Shown one piece after another: positions 51,353 to 60,572 of a stretch of 64,000 nucleotides of DNA; positions within the stretch are counted from its first letter, which is position 1, and the number at the start of each line of letters is the position of its first letter. This DNA is from Arthrobacter sp. NtRootA1 (GTDB taxonomy: Bacteria; Actinomycetota; Actinomycetes; Actinomycetales; Micrococcaceae), in the NCBI RefSeq assembly GCF_019976975.1, contig NZ_AP024630.1, forward strand, positions 2,232,001-2,296,000, in the 5' to 3' direction. The notes under the pieces are model-generated. The model was not told the DNA's origin, did no database searches, and worked only from the letters and a program-made list of their open reading frames with translations. The position numbers and the translations under genes are program-made.

Positions 51353-52300
51353 TCAGGCCCCCAGTCGAATGCGCGGGTCAAGCGCTGCGAGAACGATTTC
51401 GGATAGCAGTTGGATTACGACGGCGATGAACACAGCGGACATGATCAGCACCTGGATGACGAGGTAATCGCGGCTTTGCACCGAGGAGACCGCCAGGGAT
51501 CCGAGGCCGTTGCGGGCGAAGATCGATTCAACAACGATCGCACCGGCAAGGAGTTCCCCGATCCTTAGGCCGATGACCACCACCGCATTGCCGAAGCTGT
51601 TGCGCAATACGTGCTTGTGCGTAATCCGAAACGGGGAGACGCCCTTGGCCGTGGCCAGGTCGACGAAATCCTCGCTCCTGATCTGCAGCATGCTCGTCTG
51701 AAGGAGGCGGGCGACCACGGCAGCTTGGGGAAGGGCCAGTGCAGTGGCTGGCAGGATCAGGAACTGGATTGAGATGCCCGGATCTTCGAAGAAGCCCATT
51801 TCACCGGACACCGGCAGCAGCGGGATGACTATACCGAGCAGCAGGATCAGGAGAAGGCCGGTGAGGAACGGAGGTACTGCAAGAAAAGTTGTATTAAAGA
51901 CGTCGATTATGCTGCGCGCCCAACGTGAGCGGGGTGAGCCGCCCAGCATGCCCAGCCCCAGGCCCACAGCGATCATGATGAGCGCGGCTAGCGCGGCGAG
52001 TTCCAGCGTACTTTCAAGCCTGCCGGCGATGAGCTCGCCGACAGGGCGGTGGAGCACATAAGACTGGCCAAGGTCTCCCTTAAGAAGCCCTCCCATCCAG
52101 TCGAGATATTGCTGCCACAATGGCAGGTTCAGGCCTAGCTGTTGCCGTATAGCCTCAACGGTGGCGGGTGAAGGATCAGGGCCCGCGAGCACGACGGCCG
52201 GATCACCTGGTGCGAGCCTTGGCAGGATGAAGGCAACGATAGAGCTGACGACAAGGACGAAGAGCACGGAAGGAATCTTCCGGGTCAGGAATTGGAGCAC
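51353..52300 (-). CDS. ABC transporter permease (DppB-like)
   Basis: 315 residues from GTG at 52300; a longer reading from 52405 lacks similarity. FLTRKIPSVLFVLVVSSIVAFILPRLAPGDP is the DppB start, with LGLNLPLWQQYLDWMGGLLKGDLGQSYVLHRPVGELI and the EAA loop RSEDFVDLATAKGVSPFRITHKHVLRN. Six membrane segments. The gene follows the binding protein after 123 bases. Confidence 0.92.
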   Translation of the reverse strand: MLQFLTRKIPSVLFVLVVSSIVAFILPRLAPGDPAVVLAGPDPSPATVEAIRQQLGLNLPLWQQYLDWMGGLLKGDLGQSYVLHRPVGELIAGRLESTLELAALAALIMIAVGLGLGMLGGSPRSRWARSIIDVFNTTFLAVPPFLTGLLLILLLGIVIPLLPVSGEMGFFEDPGISIQFLILPATALALPQAAVVARLLQTSMLQIRSEDFVDLATAKGVSPFRITHKHVLRNSFGNAVVVIGLRIGELLAGAIVVESIFARNGLGSLAVSSVQSRDYLVIQVLIMSAVFIAVVIQLLSEIVLAALDPRIRLGA

Positions 52301-52423
52301 GAAACTCTCAGTTCTCTCTGCAAGGACAAGGGGGCCTGAACTTGGAGCGCTGGCACCCGTGCCTTCGGCGACTTGGTGGGTGGGGCAGCCCAGGGCCAGC
52401 CCCACCCACAGGGATTTCTCCGG

Positions 52424-53995
52424 TTACTTGGAGAGGTAAGCTTCCGTCAGCACGACGGGGCCTCGGGGGGAAAGCTGTAAGCCGTGCAGGGCGGACGAGG
52501 CTACGACGGGAGATGGTGCCTGGATGATTGGGGCAGCCCATACCTGATCGAGCACATAGTCCGTCATCTTTTGCAGCGCGGCTTTCTTGTCTGACTCGCT
52601 TGTGGCAGTAAACATGGACTGCCTGCGCTTGTCGTACTCCGGAGAGACGAATTTGGAGGGGTTTGTCTTCCGCAGGACGGGGAGGGAATTCAGCAACGTC
52701 GCCGGTGACAGTCCGCCTTGCCCGTTGTTTTGGAGCCAAGCGGTTCCAAGGTCGGCAGCGATTTGCTGGGCCTGGAAGGTGGGCTGGTCGACGTTGTTCG
52801 CCTGAGGTGCGAGGCCGATTTCCGTGAGGTTGTTGGCGACAATCTCGAACATGGCTTTGACGACAGGGTTGCCGTGGAAGGTGATTGGTACAGTAGCGCC
52901 GGCCGCACCCGCTTCCTGGATCAGCTGTTTGGCCTTGTCCGGGTCGTACGAATAGTGGGTGACGTCGTCGCCATTGAGCCCCGGCGTTGCCGCTCCCCAG
53001 TACAAGTCCGACACATAGCCTGTCTTCGCCAGCACTTGGGAGTTGATGCGGTCCCGGTCGAGGGCATATGCCACGGCCTGACGCACTTTCGGGTTGTTGA
53101 ATGGGGCCACTGAGGTGTTCATACCGAAGGTATAGAACGTCCCGCCGGAGCCTGTGACCTGGTACTGATTGTTGCCGTCGAAAGATTTGGCATCCGTGGC
53201 AGTGATACCCATGGCAATTTGTGCGCGTCCGCTTCTAAGCGCCGACAGCAGCGCGGTCGCATCCGTCGTGACAACATACTGGATGCTGTCGAGGTTAACT
53301 GCCTTCGCGTTCCAGTACCGCTCGTACTTTTTCAGGGTGAATGAGGCGCCGGGCTTCCAGTCAGTGAACATGAATGGCCCGGTACCCGTAACCCGGGTAC
53401 CGTCCGCCAGGCCGGATGCAGTTTTTTCATCGATGATGGGGGTCTGGTTGAAGAAGTCAAAGAGGCTCGGCTGAGGACCGGTAAAAGAGATCTTCAGTTC
53501 GGTGGGGCTGACAACCGTCATGGCTTGGAAGGCCTTGGGAACGAAGGAGAGTTGGGAGCCGGACGTAGGTTTGGCCGCCTGCTCGAACGAGTATTTCACG
53601 TCGTCCGCGGTCATCTTGCGCCCTGTATGGAAGGTGACGTCGTCGCGCAGGGTGATGTCGATGGAAAGGTTGTCCTCAGAAACCTTCCAGCTGGAAGCGA
53701 GCAAGGGCTTTGGGTGATCTGGATCTTTAGGATCAACTGTCAAGAGCGATTCGAAAACGTTGTTAAACCAAGGGTAGTTCGTCTCCAGGGTCTGGAATAC
53801 GCTTCCCGGGATAGCGTCGAGCGCTACTGCGAAGGTCACGCTGCCACCCTTAACGGGAGTGGAAGTCGCCGAACTGCCCAGATCCCGAGCTGACGAGCAG
53901 GCAGAGACCAACACAGTCAGGGCTATAGCCATAAAGGTGACAGTCGCCCGGCGTAACAGGCTTCCAGGCTTTCTGCCCTGCGGAAAAGGAAACAT
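52424..53995 (-). CDS. ABC transporter substrate-binding lipoprotein (SBP_bac_5, peptide/nickel class)
   Basis: 523 residues. Lipoprotein signal with lipobox VSAC (Cys33). The mature part has the class signature LLASSWKVSEDNLSIDITLRDDVTFHTGRKMTADDVKYSFEQA and typical later blocks NTSVAPFNNPKVRQAVAYALDRDRIN. Members bind oligopeptides but also glycans, opines and sulfated oligosaccharides. In this operon, ending in a sulfatase, a sulfated ligand is plausible (inference). Confidence 0.93.
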   Translation of the reverse strand: MFPFPQGRKPGSLLRRATVTFMAIALTVLVSACSSARDLGSSATSTPVKGGSVTFAVALDAIPGSVFQTLETNYPWFNNVFESLLTVDPKDPDHPKPLLASSWKVSEDNLSIDITLRDDVTFHTGRKMTADDVKYSFEQAAKPTSGSQLSFVPKAFQAMTVVSPTELKISFTGPQPSLFDFFNQTPIIDEKTASGLADGTRVTGTGPFMFTDWKPGASFTLKKYERYWNAKAVNLDSIQYVVTTDATALLSALRSGRAQIAMGITATDAKSFDGNNQYQVTGSGGTFYTFGMNTSVAPFNNPKVRQAVAYALDRDRINSQVLAKTGYVSDLYWGAATPGLNGDDVTHYSYDPDKAKQLIQEAGAAGATVPITFHGNPVVKAMFEIVANNLTEIGLAPQANNVDQPTFQAQQIAADLGTAWLQNNGQGGLSPATLLNSLPVLRKTNPSKFVSPEYDKRRQSMFTATSESDKKAALQKMTDYVLDQVWAAPIIQAPSPVVASSALHGLQLSPRGPVVLTEAYLSK

Positions 53996-54035
53996 CCTGA
54001 CTCCTCGTCATTGATGAGTGCTGAATTAGAATTGG

Positions 54036-54102
54036 TGGATCGATCTATCACAGGCTACTACCAGCGATATGGGAGTTGCAATACTTTTGTTGGATCGAAC
54101 TA
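54036..54102. promoter_or_regulatory. Two LacI-type operator candidates between divergent genes
   Basis: TGGATCGATCTA (54036-54047) and TGGATCGAACTA (54091-54102) are near-identical direct repeats with 55-base spacing. They lie between the start of the importer operon (53995, minus) and the LacI gene (54237, plus), fitting a repressor that bridges two sites. Confidence 0.5.
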
Positions 54103-54236
54103 GCAAAATTGCGTTCATCTTGGATTAGGATGATCAAGGTAGACGGCTGATTGAAGCTTCCCGGTTTCTCTCATGCACGGAACCGGCCATGACAACCATT
54201 GGTCACGCGTTCAGTCTTCGGGAATGAGGAGATGCC

Positions 54237-55244
54237 ATGCCCGCCACAAAGCGCGTCACACTGTTTGATGTCGCCAAGCACGCCGGAGTTTCCCGGGCTT
54301 CGGCCTCTTTGGTAGTGCGCGGCACAGGACGGCTAAGCCCGGAGACCCGGGAGCGTGTTCTGGCAGCCATGGGGGAGCTCGGTTATGTGTACCATCGCGG
54401 CGCGGCGAGTCTTCGTACGCAGCGTTCCTCGAGCGTGGGCGTGCTCATCACCGACATCGCCAATCCTTCCTTCGCAAACCTGACACAGGGACTCGAACAG
54501 GGGCTGGCCTCGGCAGGCTACTTCACCATGCTCAGTAACACTTTCGACGACCAAGACCGGGAGCTGCAGCTTGTCCGCTCTTTCCTCGAATATCCCGTTG
54601 ATGCTCTGGTCTACGTCCCGGCCGCAGGAGAGTTGGCGGAGACTCGTAGGCTGCTCGCGTCCGCGCCAATTCCTGTGCTTGCAGTGACGCGCACCCCCTC
54701 CGAATCCGGTGCTTACGTGGGGCCGGATAACTTCCTTGGCGGCTGGAAAGCCGCCGAACACATGATCGTCCAACATGGCTGCACGAAGCTTGCGTTCCTT
54801 GGCGGTCCCTCCGAAGGGCCTGCGCGGCGCGACAGGCTGGACGGCGTGCGGGCAAGGATTGAAGAGACAACGGGTGTCAGCCTGGTGTTCGATCTTCACG
54901 GGCCTGTCACCCCTGATTCTGCCGAGCAGATGAGCGCCGCGGCGATAGCCACCCAGACCGAGTTTGACGGCCTGATCTGCCACAGCGATCTTGTGGCCTA
55001 CGCTTTCCTGAGTGCTTGGCGAAAAACTGGTAAGGAGCCTCTGCCCGTTATTGGCTTCGACGACCTGCCGATCTCCAAACTGTTCGATCCTCCCGTGACC
55101 TCCATTACCGTGGGCCAGTTGGGAGCCAGGGCGGCGGAACGTGTACTCCAGATGATTGACGGGGGCGAGCCCTTCGCAGAGCTGATGCCGCCACACATCG
55201 AGCTGCGAGAGTCCTGCGGCTGTCACGCGGCCAACGGCGGCTGA
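54237..55244 (+). CDS. LacI-family regulator of the importer/sulfatase operon
   Basis: 335 residues. The HTH is VTLFDVAKHAGVSRASASLVVRGTGRLSPETRERV, with hinge YHRGAASLRTQRSSSVGVLITD, then the ligand domain ending IGFDDLPISKLFDPPVTSITVGQLG and HIELRESCGCH. GAGGAGATGCC precedes ATG. It is divergent from the ABC importer operon and convergent with the aromatic operon, so it most likely controls the importer and sulfatase. The C-terminal RESCG sequence is typical for sugar-binding LacI proteins. Confidence 0.92.
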   Translation: MPATKRVTLFDVAKHAGVSRASASLVVRGTGRLSPETRERVLAAMGELGYVYHRGAASLRTQRSSSVGVLITDIANPSFANLTQGLEQGLASAGYFTMLSNTFDDQDRELQLVRSFLEYPVDALVYVPAAGELAETRRLLASAPIPVLAVTRTPSESGAYVGPDNFLGGWKAAEHMIVQHGCTKLAFLGGPSEGPARRDRLDGVRARIEETTGVSLVFDLHGPVTPDSAEQMSAAAIATQTEFDGLICHSDLVAYAFLSAWRKTGKEPLPVIGFDDLPISKLFDPPVTSITVGQLGARAAERVLQMIDGGEPFAELMPPHIELRESCGCHAANGG

Positions 55245-55257
55245 CACCGATTCGACC

Positions 55258-56232
55258 CTAACGGCCCGTGCCGGGCCTAGGTCTGGCGGCCAGAGGTGCT
55301 ATTCCTCTCCGCCCTTCACCGACGGTGTTTTCGATGGTGCCGATGCCCTCAACGGTCATCCGGACCGCGTCGCCGGTTGCCAGGGGCGGCGGAGTCTGGG
55401 ACCCGTTGCGCCCCCAGAGTTCTGCCAGGCAGCCGCTCCCGCAGGTGCCTGAGCCCAGCACATCGCCAGGACGCACCACGGAGTCCTGGGAGGCATAAGC
55501 CACGAGCTCGGCGAACGGCCAGCCCATGTTGGAGAGCAGGTCCTGTCCGATCTGCTTGCCGTTGACTTCGACGGACATGGCGATGGGCAGGAACCCCTCG
55601 GCGTCGTGCCGGTTCTCGAACTCGTCGGCGGTGACAATCCACGGCCCCAGAGTGTTGGCGAAGTCCTTGCCCTTGCACGGGCCCAGGCCGACCTTCATTT
55701 CCCGGCGCTGCAGGTCCCGGGCTGACCAATCGTTGAGGATGGTGTAGCCAAAGATGTGCCGGTGCGCCTCCTCCGCTGACAGGTTCCTGCCGTCGCTGCC
55801 GGGGACGCGTCCGACAACGGCAGCGACCTCCGTTTCAAAGTCCAGGTCGGTGCAGCCGGCGGGTATTCCGACGACCTCGCCAGTTCCGGTCACAGTATGC
55901 GGGTTGGTGAAGTAGAAGGTGGGTGCCTCGTACCATTCGGGCACCACTCCGGCGGCGCCATCGATGCTCTTCCGGACCCCTTCGACGTGTTCCTCGAACG
56001 CCACGAAGTCCCGCATGGTGGCGGGTTGCAGGGGTGCGAGCAGCTGCACGTCCGCCAGCGGCACCCCGGTGCCGGACCCGATGGTGCGCCGGGCAACGTC
56101 CAGCGCACCATCGAGTCCGGCGTCGAATAGCGTCTGCACGTCCTGGCCCTGGGGGAGGGCGAAACAGGTGTCGCCGTCAACAAAGCCGGACTGCGTGCCG
56201 CCGTCGTGATTCCAGCGTGCGATCTTGACCAT
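55258..56232 (-). CDS. Fumarylacetoacetate hydrolase-family protein 1
   Basis: 324 residues. The metal-binding and catalytic blocks are FYFTNPHTVTGTGEVVGIPAGCTDLDFETEVAAVVGR (with Glu/Glu pair), GYTILNDWSARDLQRREMKVGLGPCKGKDFANTLGPWIVT, and GDVLGSGTCGSGCLAELWGRNG near the end, the FAH C-terminal domain. It hydrolyses or decarboxylates a ring-cleavage product. It is the last gene of the aromatic operon (dioxygenase - FAH - cyclase - amidohydrolase - FAH) and its stop faces the LacI stop with 13 bases between them. Confidence 0.9.
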   Translation of the reverse strand: MVKIARWNHDGGTQSGFVDGDTCFALPQGQDVQTLFDAGLDGALDVARRTIGSGTGVPLADVQLLAPLQPATMRDFVAFEEHVEGVRKSIDGAAGVVPEWYEAPTFYFTNPHTVTGTGEVVGIPAGCTDLDFETEVAAVVGRVPGSDGRNLSAEEAHRHIFGYTILNDWSARDLQRREMKVGLGPCKGKDFANTLGPWIVTADEFENRHDAEGFLPIAMSVEVNGKQIGQDLLSNMGWPFAELVAYASQDSVVRPGDVLGSGTCGSGCLAELWGRNGSQTPPPLATGDAVRMTVEGIGTIENTVGEGRRGIAPLAARPRPGTGR

Positions 56233-56246
56233 GTGGTTCTTCTTCC

Positions 56247-57317
56247 TTACGCGTTGGGTCGGGTCGCCAGGTCGGCCGCAGCGGTGATGCCCAGTGCGCG
56301 TGCGTTGCCGCTCAAAACCCGGGCCTCGTCGTCGGACGGCAGCGCGGCAGCCTCCACCTCGTCCACGGGAAGGTCGGAACCCATGTCGAACGGGTAGTCA
56401 GAGCCGAGCAGCACGTGCCCGGGACCTGCGGCAGCCACTAGGGCCCGCAGTTCGGCCGGGCTGTGCACCAGGGAGTCGAAGTAGAGCTTGTGCAGGTAGG
56501 ACGATGGCGGCTGGGCGCAGCCATGTGCCTCGGGCCGTACCTTCCAGGCGTGGTCCGAGCGGCCCAGCGTGGTCGGGAGGTAGCCGCCGCCGTGCGCGGC
56601 CAGGACTTTGAGGGCCGGGTGCCGGTCCAGGACGCCGCTGAAGATCAGGTGCGACAGGGCAACGGCGTTTTCCGCGGGCTGGGACACGGTGTTGGCCAGG
56701 TAGAAGCGGTCCAGCCGTTCATCCAACGAGCAGCCGAAGGGATGCAGGAACACCACCGCGCCGAGCTCTTCGGCGCGGGACCAGAACGGTTCCAGCCGGG
56801 GGTCCGAAAGCTCCACCGTGCTGCGGTCGGAATCGCCGGGAGTGGCGGCGTAGGAGCCGATCTCCACGCCAAGCAGTCCGCATTCCAGCACGGCGTGCTC
56901 CAACGTCTGCACCATCAGGTGTGGGTGTTGGAGCGGGACCACGCCCAGGCCGTTGAGCCGTTCCGGTGCGCGGTCCACGAACTCCCGTACTGCCTGGTTG
57001 GCCTGCCGCGCCACCTCGAGGGCGAGTTCTTCGGTGGCGAAGTAGTAGAAATGCGAGGGCGAGGGCGAGACCAGCTGCACGTCAACGCCCTGCGCGTCCA
57101 TGTCTGCCAGCCGTCGATGCAGGTCCATCAGCTGCGGCCAGCGTTCCTTAATCATCTTTCCCGAGGCAGCCATGGACTCGGGCCCGTTGCGCCGCACCTC
57201 CAGGGACTGCAGCACGGCGAAGCCTTCGGGGTCCGCGTCGGCAACGAGCTGCTGCAGCGCCGGGAGCAGGATGTGCGCGTGGACATCCACTACGGGCGGC
57301 ACATTGGTGTCAGTCAT
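56247..57317 (-). CDS. Amidohydrolase_2-family protein (ACMSD-like decarboxylase or hydrolase)
   Basis: 356 residues. VVDVHAHILLPAL supplies the HxH metal pair, VVFLHPFGC the third His, LKVLAAHGGGYLPTTLGR the fourth, and LLGSDYPFDMG the Asp, as in ACMSD, gamma-resorcylate decarboxylase and 4-oxalomesaconate hydratase-type enzymes. In meta-cleavage pathways such proteins often remove a carboxylate from the ring-opened product. Its operon position supports such a role, but hydrolysis cannot be excluded. Confidence 0.88.
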   Translation of the reverse strand: MTDTNVPPVVDVHAHILLPALQQLVADADPEGFAVLQSLEVRRNGPESMAASGKMIKERWPQLMDLHRRLADMDAQGVDVQLVSPSPSHFYYFATEELALEVARQANQAVREFVDRAPERLNGLGVVPLQHPHLMVQTLEHAVLECGLLGVEIGSYAATPGDSDRSTVELSDPRLEPFWSRAEELGAVVFLHPFGCSLDERLDRFYLANTVSQPAENAVALSHLIFSGVLDRHPALKVLAAHGGGYLPTTLGRSDHAWKVRPEAHGCAQPPSSYLHKLYFDSLVHSPAELRALVAAAGPGHVLLGSDYPFDMGSDLPVDEVEAAALPSDDEARVLSGNARALGITAAADLATRPNA

Positions 57318-57356
57318 GTGTGGTCCTCGTTCTTAACTGCAGTAGGAATGTCGTGG

Positions 57357-58394
57357 TTATCGGACGGCGATTGGGTTGACCGGCGATCCGACGGCGCCGG
57401 TGATGGGCAGTGGTGCGGCGGTGAGGAGGAAGTCGTACCTGCCGTCTGCCCCGCATGCCTCGGCCAGTGCGTCCGGGTCCCACATTTCGCCGAGGAACAG
57501 GCCGAGGTTGGGGATGGCGATCTGGTGGAGGGGCTGGAAGGCGGCATCGAATTCGTTGGGCCGGACCTCGAATCCCCAGGTGTCGGTGGCGATGCCGGCG
57601 ATTTCGCTGCGGTGCAGCCACGGCGCGGTGCTGAACGACAGTCCCGGGGCGGCTCCGCCGGCGTAGTCGCCCCATCCGTCGCGGCGGACCCGGCTGTATT
57701 GGCCGGTGCGGATCACCACGATGTCGCCGCGCCGCACTTCGGAACTCGGACCTTGGATCTCGATGGTCCGTTGCAGGTGTTCCGGGGTGATGGCGAACCC
57801 GTCGGGAAGTTCGCCGTCGTTCCTTCCCAGTTCGGGTCCGAGCGCCCGGCCGACGTCGAGCAGGACGCCGCGGGTGACGATTTTGGCAGCGGCGGTTTCG
57901 ATGCCGGTGACCAGGTCGCCCTCGGAGGTGACCACGTCCCCGGCGGCGCGGCCGTTCCATGCCTTGCCCTGGTCGAAGATGTGGCCCAGGCCGTCCCACT
58001 GGGTGGAGCACTGCAGCGGCATGGCGATCACGTCGTCTGCGCCGCCGAAGCCGTGCGGGAAGCCCTGGTTGCCGCGTTCGGCATCGACGCCGGTGTCCGT
58101 CATGGTGTGGACGGGGTTGGTGCGGCGACGCCAGCCCTTCTGCGGGCCGTTGGTGTCGAACGGCTGGGATAGCGAGAACGCCTCGCCGGTCTTTACCAGT
58201 GCTGCGGCTTCGATGCGCTTGCCGGCGTCGATGAAGTTCAGGGTGCCTAGGACGTCGTCCTGGCCCCAGCGGCCCCAGTTGTTGTGGGCCTGCGCCATGG
58301 CCCGGATGCTGCCGAGCGGATCGTCACGCCGGATGACCGGGGAATCAGTTGATTCCCCGGTTCCGGTGATACGTGCTGTGTCCTGTGTGGTCAC
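57357..58394 (-). CDS. Cyclase-family protein (kynurenine-formamidase-like)
   Basis: 345 residues. The putative metal site is in MPLQCSTQWDGLGHIFDQGKAWNG, a variation of the HxGTHxDxPxH motif with the first His replaced by a Cys-Ser-Thr-Gln segment. GDIVVIRTGQYSRV and LSFSTAPWLHRSEIAGIATDTWGFEVRP are further family blocks. Members are arylformamidases and isatin hydrolases that open amide or lactone rings. Its ATG overlaps the upstream FAH stop by 4 bases. The non-canonical metal motif makes the substrate uncertain. Confidence 0.85.
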   Translation of the reverse strand: MTTQDTARITGTGESTDSPVIRRDDPLGSIRAMAQAHNNWGRWGQDDVLGTLNFIDAGKRIEAAALVKTGEAFSLSQPFDTNGPQKGWRRRTNPVHTMTDTGVDAERGNQGFPHGFGGADDVIAMPLQCSTQWDGLGHIFDQGKAWNGRAAGDVVTSEGDLVTGIETAAAKIVTRGVLLDVGRALGPELGRNDGELPDGFAITPEHLQRTIEIQGPSSEVRRGDIVVIRTGQYSRVRRDGWGDYAGGAAPGLSFSTAPWLHRSEIAGIATDTWGFEVRPNEFDAAFQPLHQIAIPNLGLFLGEMWDPDALAEACGADGRYDFLLTAAPLPITGAVGSPVNPIAVR

Positions 58395-59353
58395 GACTTG
58401 CTGCTTTCGATGGTTTCGTCTTTGCAGTGGATGAGCTGGGTGCCCAGCCCGGTGATGGTGCCTTCCATCACGTCCCCGTCCTGGAGGAGCCGGCCCCAGT
58501 GCTGGCCGTTGCCGGCGGGGCTGCCCGTGAGCACCAGGTCGCCCGGGCGCAGCGGCATGATCTGGGAGGCTTCGCTGACCAGCTTGGCGACGCCGAAGAT
58601 CATGTCCTGCGTGGATTCGTCCTGCATGGCTTTACCGTTCAGCTTCAGGATGACCTGGACGTCCTGCGGGTCGCCAAAGAACTTGGCGGGAACCAGCAGT
58701 GGGCCCGTAGGCAGGAAGCCCGGGGCGTTCTTGGCGCGGTACCAGTCCGAGCCGATTGCTGGCATGTCTTTACGGAAGACGTACTCGCGGGTGGTGATGT
58801 CGTTGACCATCGTGTAGCCGAAGACGTGCTCAAGCGCTTCTTCGGGGGTAACCCGGAACGCTGTCTTCCCGATCACTGCTGCCAGTTCCAGCTCCCAGTC
58901 GTGGCTGTTGGAGTAGGCCGGCAGGGTGAGGTCGTCGGTCGCGGATGCAATCGCGGTCGGCAGTCCGATGAAGAAGTACGGCGTGCCCTGGCCGGCGCGC
59001 TTGTCCATCATCGCGGCGGTTTTGACGCGGACTTCCTCCTCGACCTGGCCGGGCTCGCGGTGCGCGGCGGCGAGGTCGATGACGTGTTTGCGGTAGTTGG
59101 CGCCGGTCTGCAGGACCTGGGCCGGTTCCACAGGGGCGAGGATCTCGACGGCGGCACGAGGCAGGCCGGTATCCGCGTCTGCGGAGGCGGCGAGTGCGTC
59201 CAACTGGACTTCGGTGGTGTCCCAATGCTCGATCAGCGAATTGATGTCCCCGTCCAGCGGCAGGACCCGGTCATTGATCAGCAGGCCCGCGCGCGCCTTG
59301 CTGTCGCCCGGCTCCTGGAACCGGACCAGCGCATACGTTGCTTCAGCCATCAC
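58391..59353 (-). CDS. Fumarylacetoacetate hydrolase-family protein 2
   Basis: 320 residues. Family blocks YFFIGLPTAIASATDDLTLPAYSNSHDWELELAAVIGK, GYTMVNDITTREYVFRKDMP and PGDLVLTGSPAGNGQHWGRLLQDGDVMEGTITGLG carry the metal-binding acidic residues. The C-terminal GSPAGNG region is typical of 2-hydroxyhepta-2,4-diene-1,7-dioate isomerase-type proteins. It is second in the operon, directly after the dioxygenase (3-base gap). It differs from the FAH protein at 55258, so the two probably do different steps such as hydration and hydrolysis. Confidence 0.9.
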   Translation of the reverse strand: MMAEATYALVRFQEPGDSKARAGLLINDRVLPLDGDINSLIEHWDTTEVQLDALAASADADTGLPRAAVEILAPVEPAQVLQTGANYRKHVIDLAAAHREPGQVEEEVRVKTAAMMDKRAGQGTPYFFIGLPTAIASATDDLTLPAYSNSHDWELELAAVIGKTAFRVTPEEALEHVFGYTMVNDITTREYVFRKDMPAIGSDWYRAKNAPGFLPTGPLLVPAKFFGDPQDVQVILKLNGKAMQDESTQDMIFGVAKLVSEASQIMPLRPGDLVLTGSPAGNGQHWGRLLQDGDVMEGTITGLGTQLIHCKDETIESSKS

Positions 59354-59356
59354 GCC

Positions 59357-60376
59357 TTAGCCCCGGCCCTGCTTGGCGTACGGGTTCAGCAGGGCTTCCT
59401 TCATTTCGGGGGAGGCGCCTTCTTCGGTGGCGGTGAAGCCTTCGGCCGGTGGGAAGGATTCGGTCATGGAGTGCGGCATGGCGCCGTTCTTGTAGAAGTT
59501 GTTGGAACCGAGCGAGGGCTTCCAGGTGTTGGCTTGCCAGTCCGGGACGTAGTTGCGGTAGCCGCCGGAGTTGAGCTCCACCCGCAGGCCGGAGGGGTCG
59601 CGGAAGTACAGGAAGTTCTGCTCGCCCACGCCGTGGATGGAGGGGCCGTATTCCATCGGGGTCCCGTTTTCCATCATGACGTCGGCGGTGCGGAGCAGGT
59701 CCTCGGTGGCATCAACCCAGAAGGCGATGTGGTTGACGCGGCCGGCGCGGCTGGATGTGTCCAGGACCACGCCAAGGTCATGCGACTTTTCATTGGTGGT
59801 CAGCACGGAGAAGACGGTGATGGGAGCCTCGTCCAGGTCCACGAAGGCCATGACGCGGAAACCGAGGGCCTCGTTGTACCACTTGGCGAAGCCGCGGACA
59901 TCAGAGGATGCCACGGTGACGTGGTCCAGGAAGCGTGGTGCTGCGGCGTGGCTGCTGCGGCGCTCCGGCCGGTCCGGGTAGGTGGACTCGAAGCCGGGCT
60001 CCGCCACGAACTTTTCCACGTCGTAGAAGAGGCGCATGTGGTGGCCGTAGGGGCCGGTGAACTCGTAGGCCTTGCCGTAGCCGTGGCCGCCGGCGCTCCA
60101 CGTGCCCTGCACACCGGTGGCTTCGATGCGCTCGGCAGCAGCTTCCAGGGCCGCCTGGGAGTTGGTGCGCCAGGCCATGCGGCCCAGGGACGCTTCCGGG
60201 CCCTCGGTGATCACGAGGCTGTAGCGGTAATAATCGCCCCAGCAGCGCAGGTAGACGTTGCCGTCCACGCGGTCAATGATGCGCATGCCGAACTTTTCCT
60301 CATAGAACTTGGCCGAGGCCTCGACGTCCGGGCTGGTGATCTCGAGGTGGGCAAGATGGGAGAGTGGAGTTTCCAC
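59357..60376 (-). CDS. Extradiol ring-cleavage dioxygenase (type I, catechol 2,3-dioxygenase-like)
   Basis: 339 residues, two VOC repeats. The N-terminal domain starts HLAHLEITSPDVEASAKFYEEKFGMRII; the catalytic C-terminal domain has FLDHVTVASSD (first His), RVNHIAFWVD (second His) and FYFRDPSGLRVELNSGGY (Glu), the 2-His-1-Glu iron or manganese site. It opens a catechol ring next to the hydroxyls. As first gene of the operon it defines a meta-cleavage pathway. A C-terminal extension of about 60 residues (after VPDWQANTWKPSLG) is typical of homoprotocatechuate-type enzymes. Confidence 0.9.
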   Translation of the reverse strand: METPLSHLAHLEITSPDVEASAKFYEEKFGMRIIDRVDGNVYLRCWGDYYRYSLVITEGPEASLGRMAWRTNSQAALEAAAERIEATGVQGTWSAGGHGYGKAYEFTGPYGHHMRLFYDVEKFVAEPGFESTYPDRPERRSSHAAAPRFLDHVTVASSDVRGFAKWYNEALGFRVMAFVDLDEAPITVFSVLTTNEKSHDLGVVLDTSSRAGRVNHIAFWVDATEDLLRTADVMMENGTPMEYGPSIHGVGEQNFLYFRDPSGLRVELNSGGYRNYVPDWQANTWKPSLGSNNFYKNGAMPHSMTESFPPAEGFTATEEGASPEMKEALLNPYAKQGRG

Positions 60377-60572
60377 GTGGTCACTTCCTTCTGGAGCAGA
60401 ATTCGATCCCGGAGTGCCGGGGACATCACCACTATGGAGGCGTATTGGTATTTGTCATAGACCGATTTCCGAATGCCAAATATCGGCAAATTATATGGTT
60501 TGAAGTCGGTAGCATAGGTCACCATCATCTTGGGCTGTCTGTCCAACTTCACTTGATAGTAAAAGGAACCTC

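Noticed and set aside
56463..58172. A 569-codon open frame on the plus strand
   Set aside because: Antisense shadow of the amidohydrolase and cyclase genes, no recognisable domain.
58373..60460. A 695-codon open frame on the plus strand opposite the dioxygenase, FAH and cyclase genes
   Set aside because: It is antisense to three well-supported genes with clear motifs; long antisense frames are common in GC-rich DNA, and its translation shows no known family.
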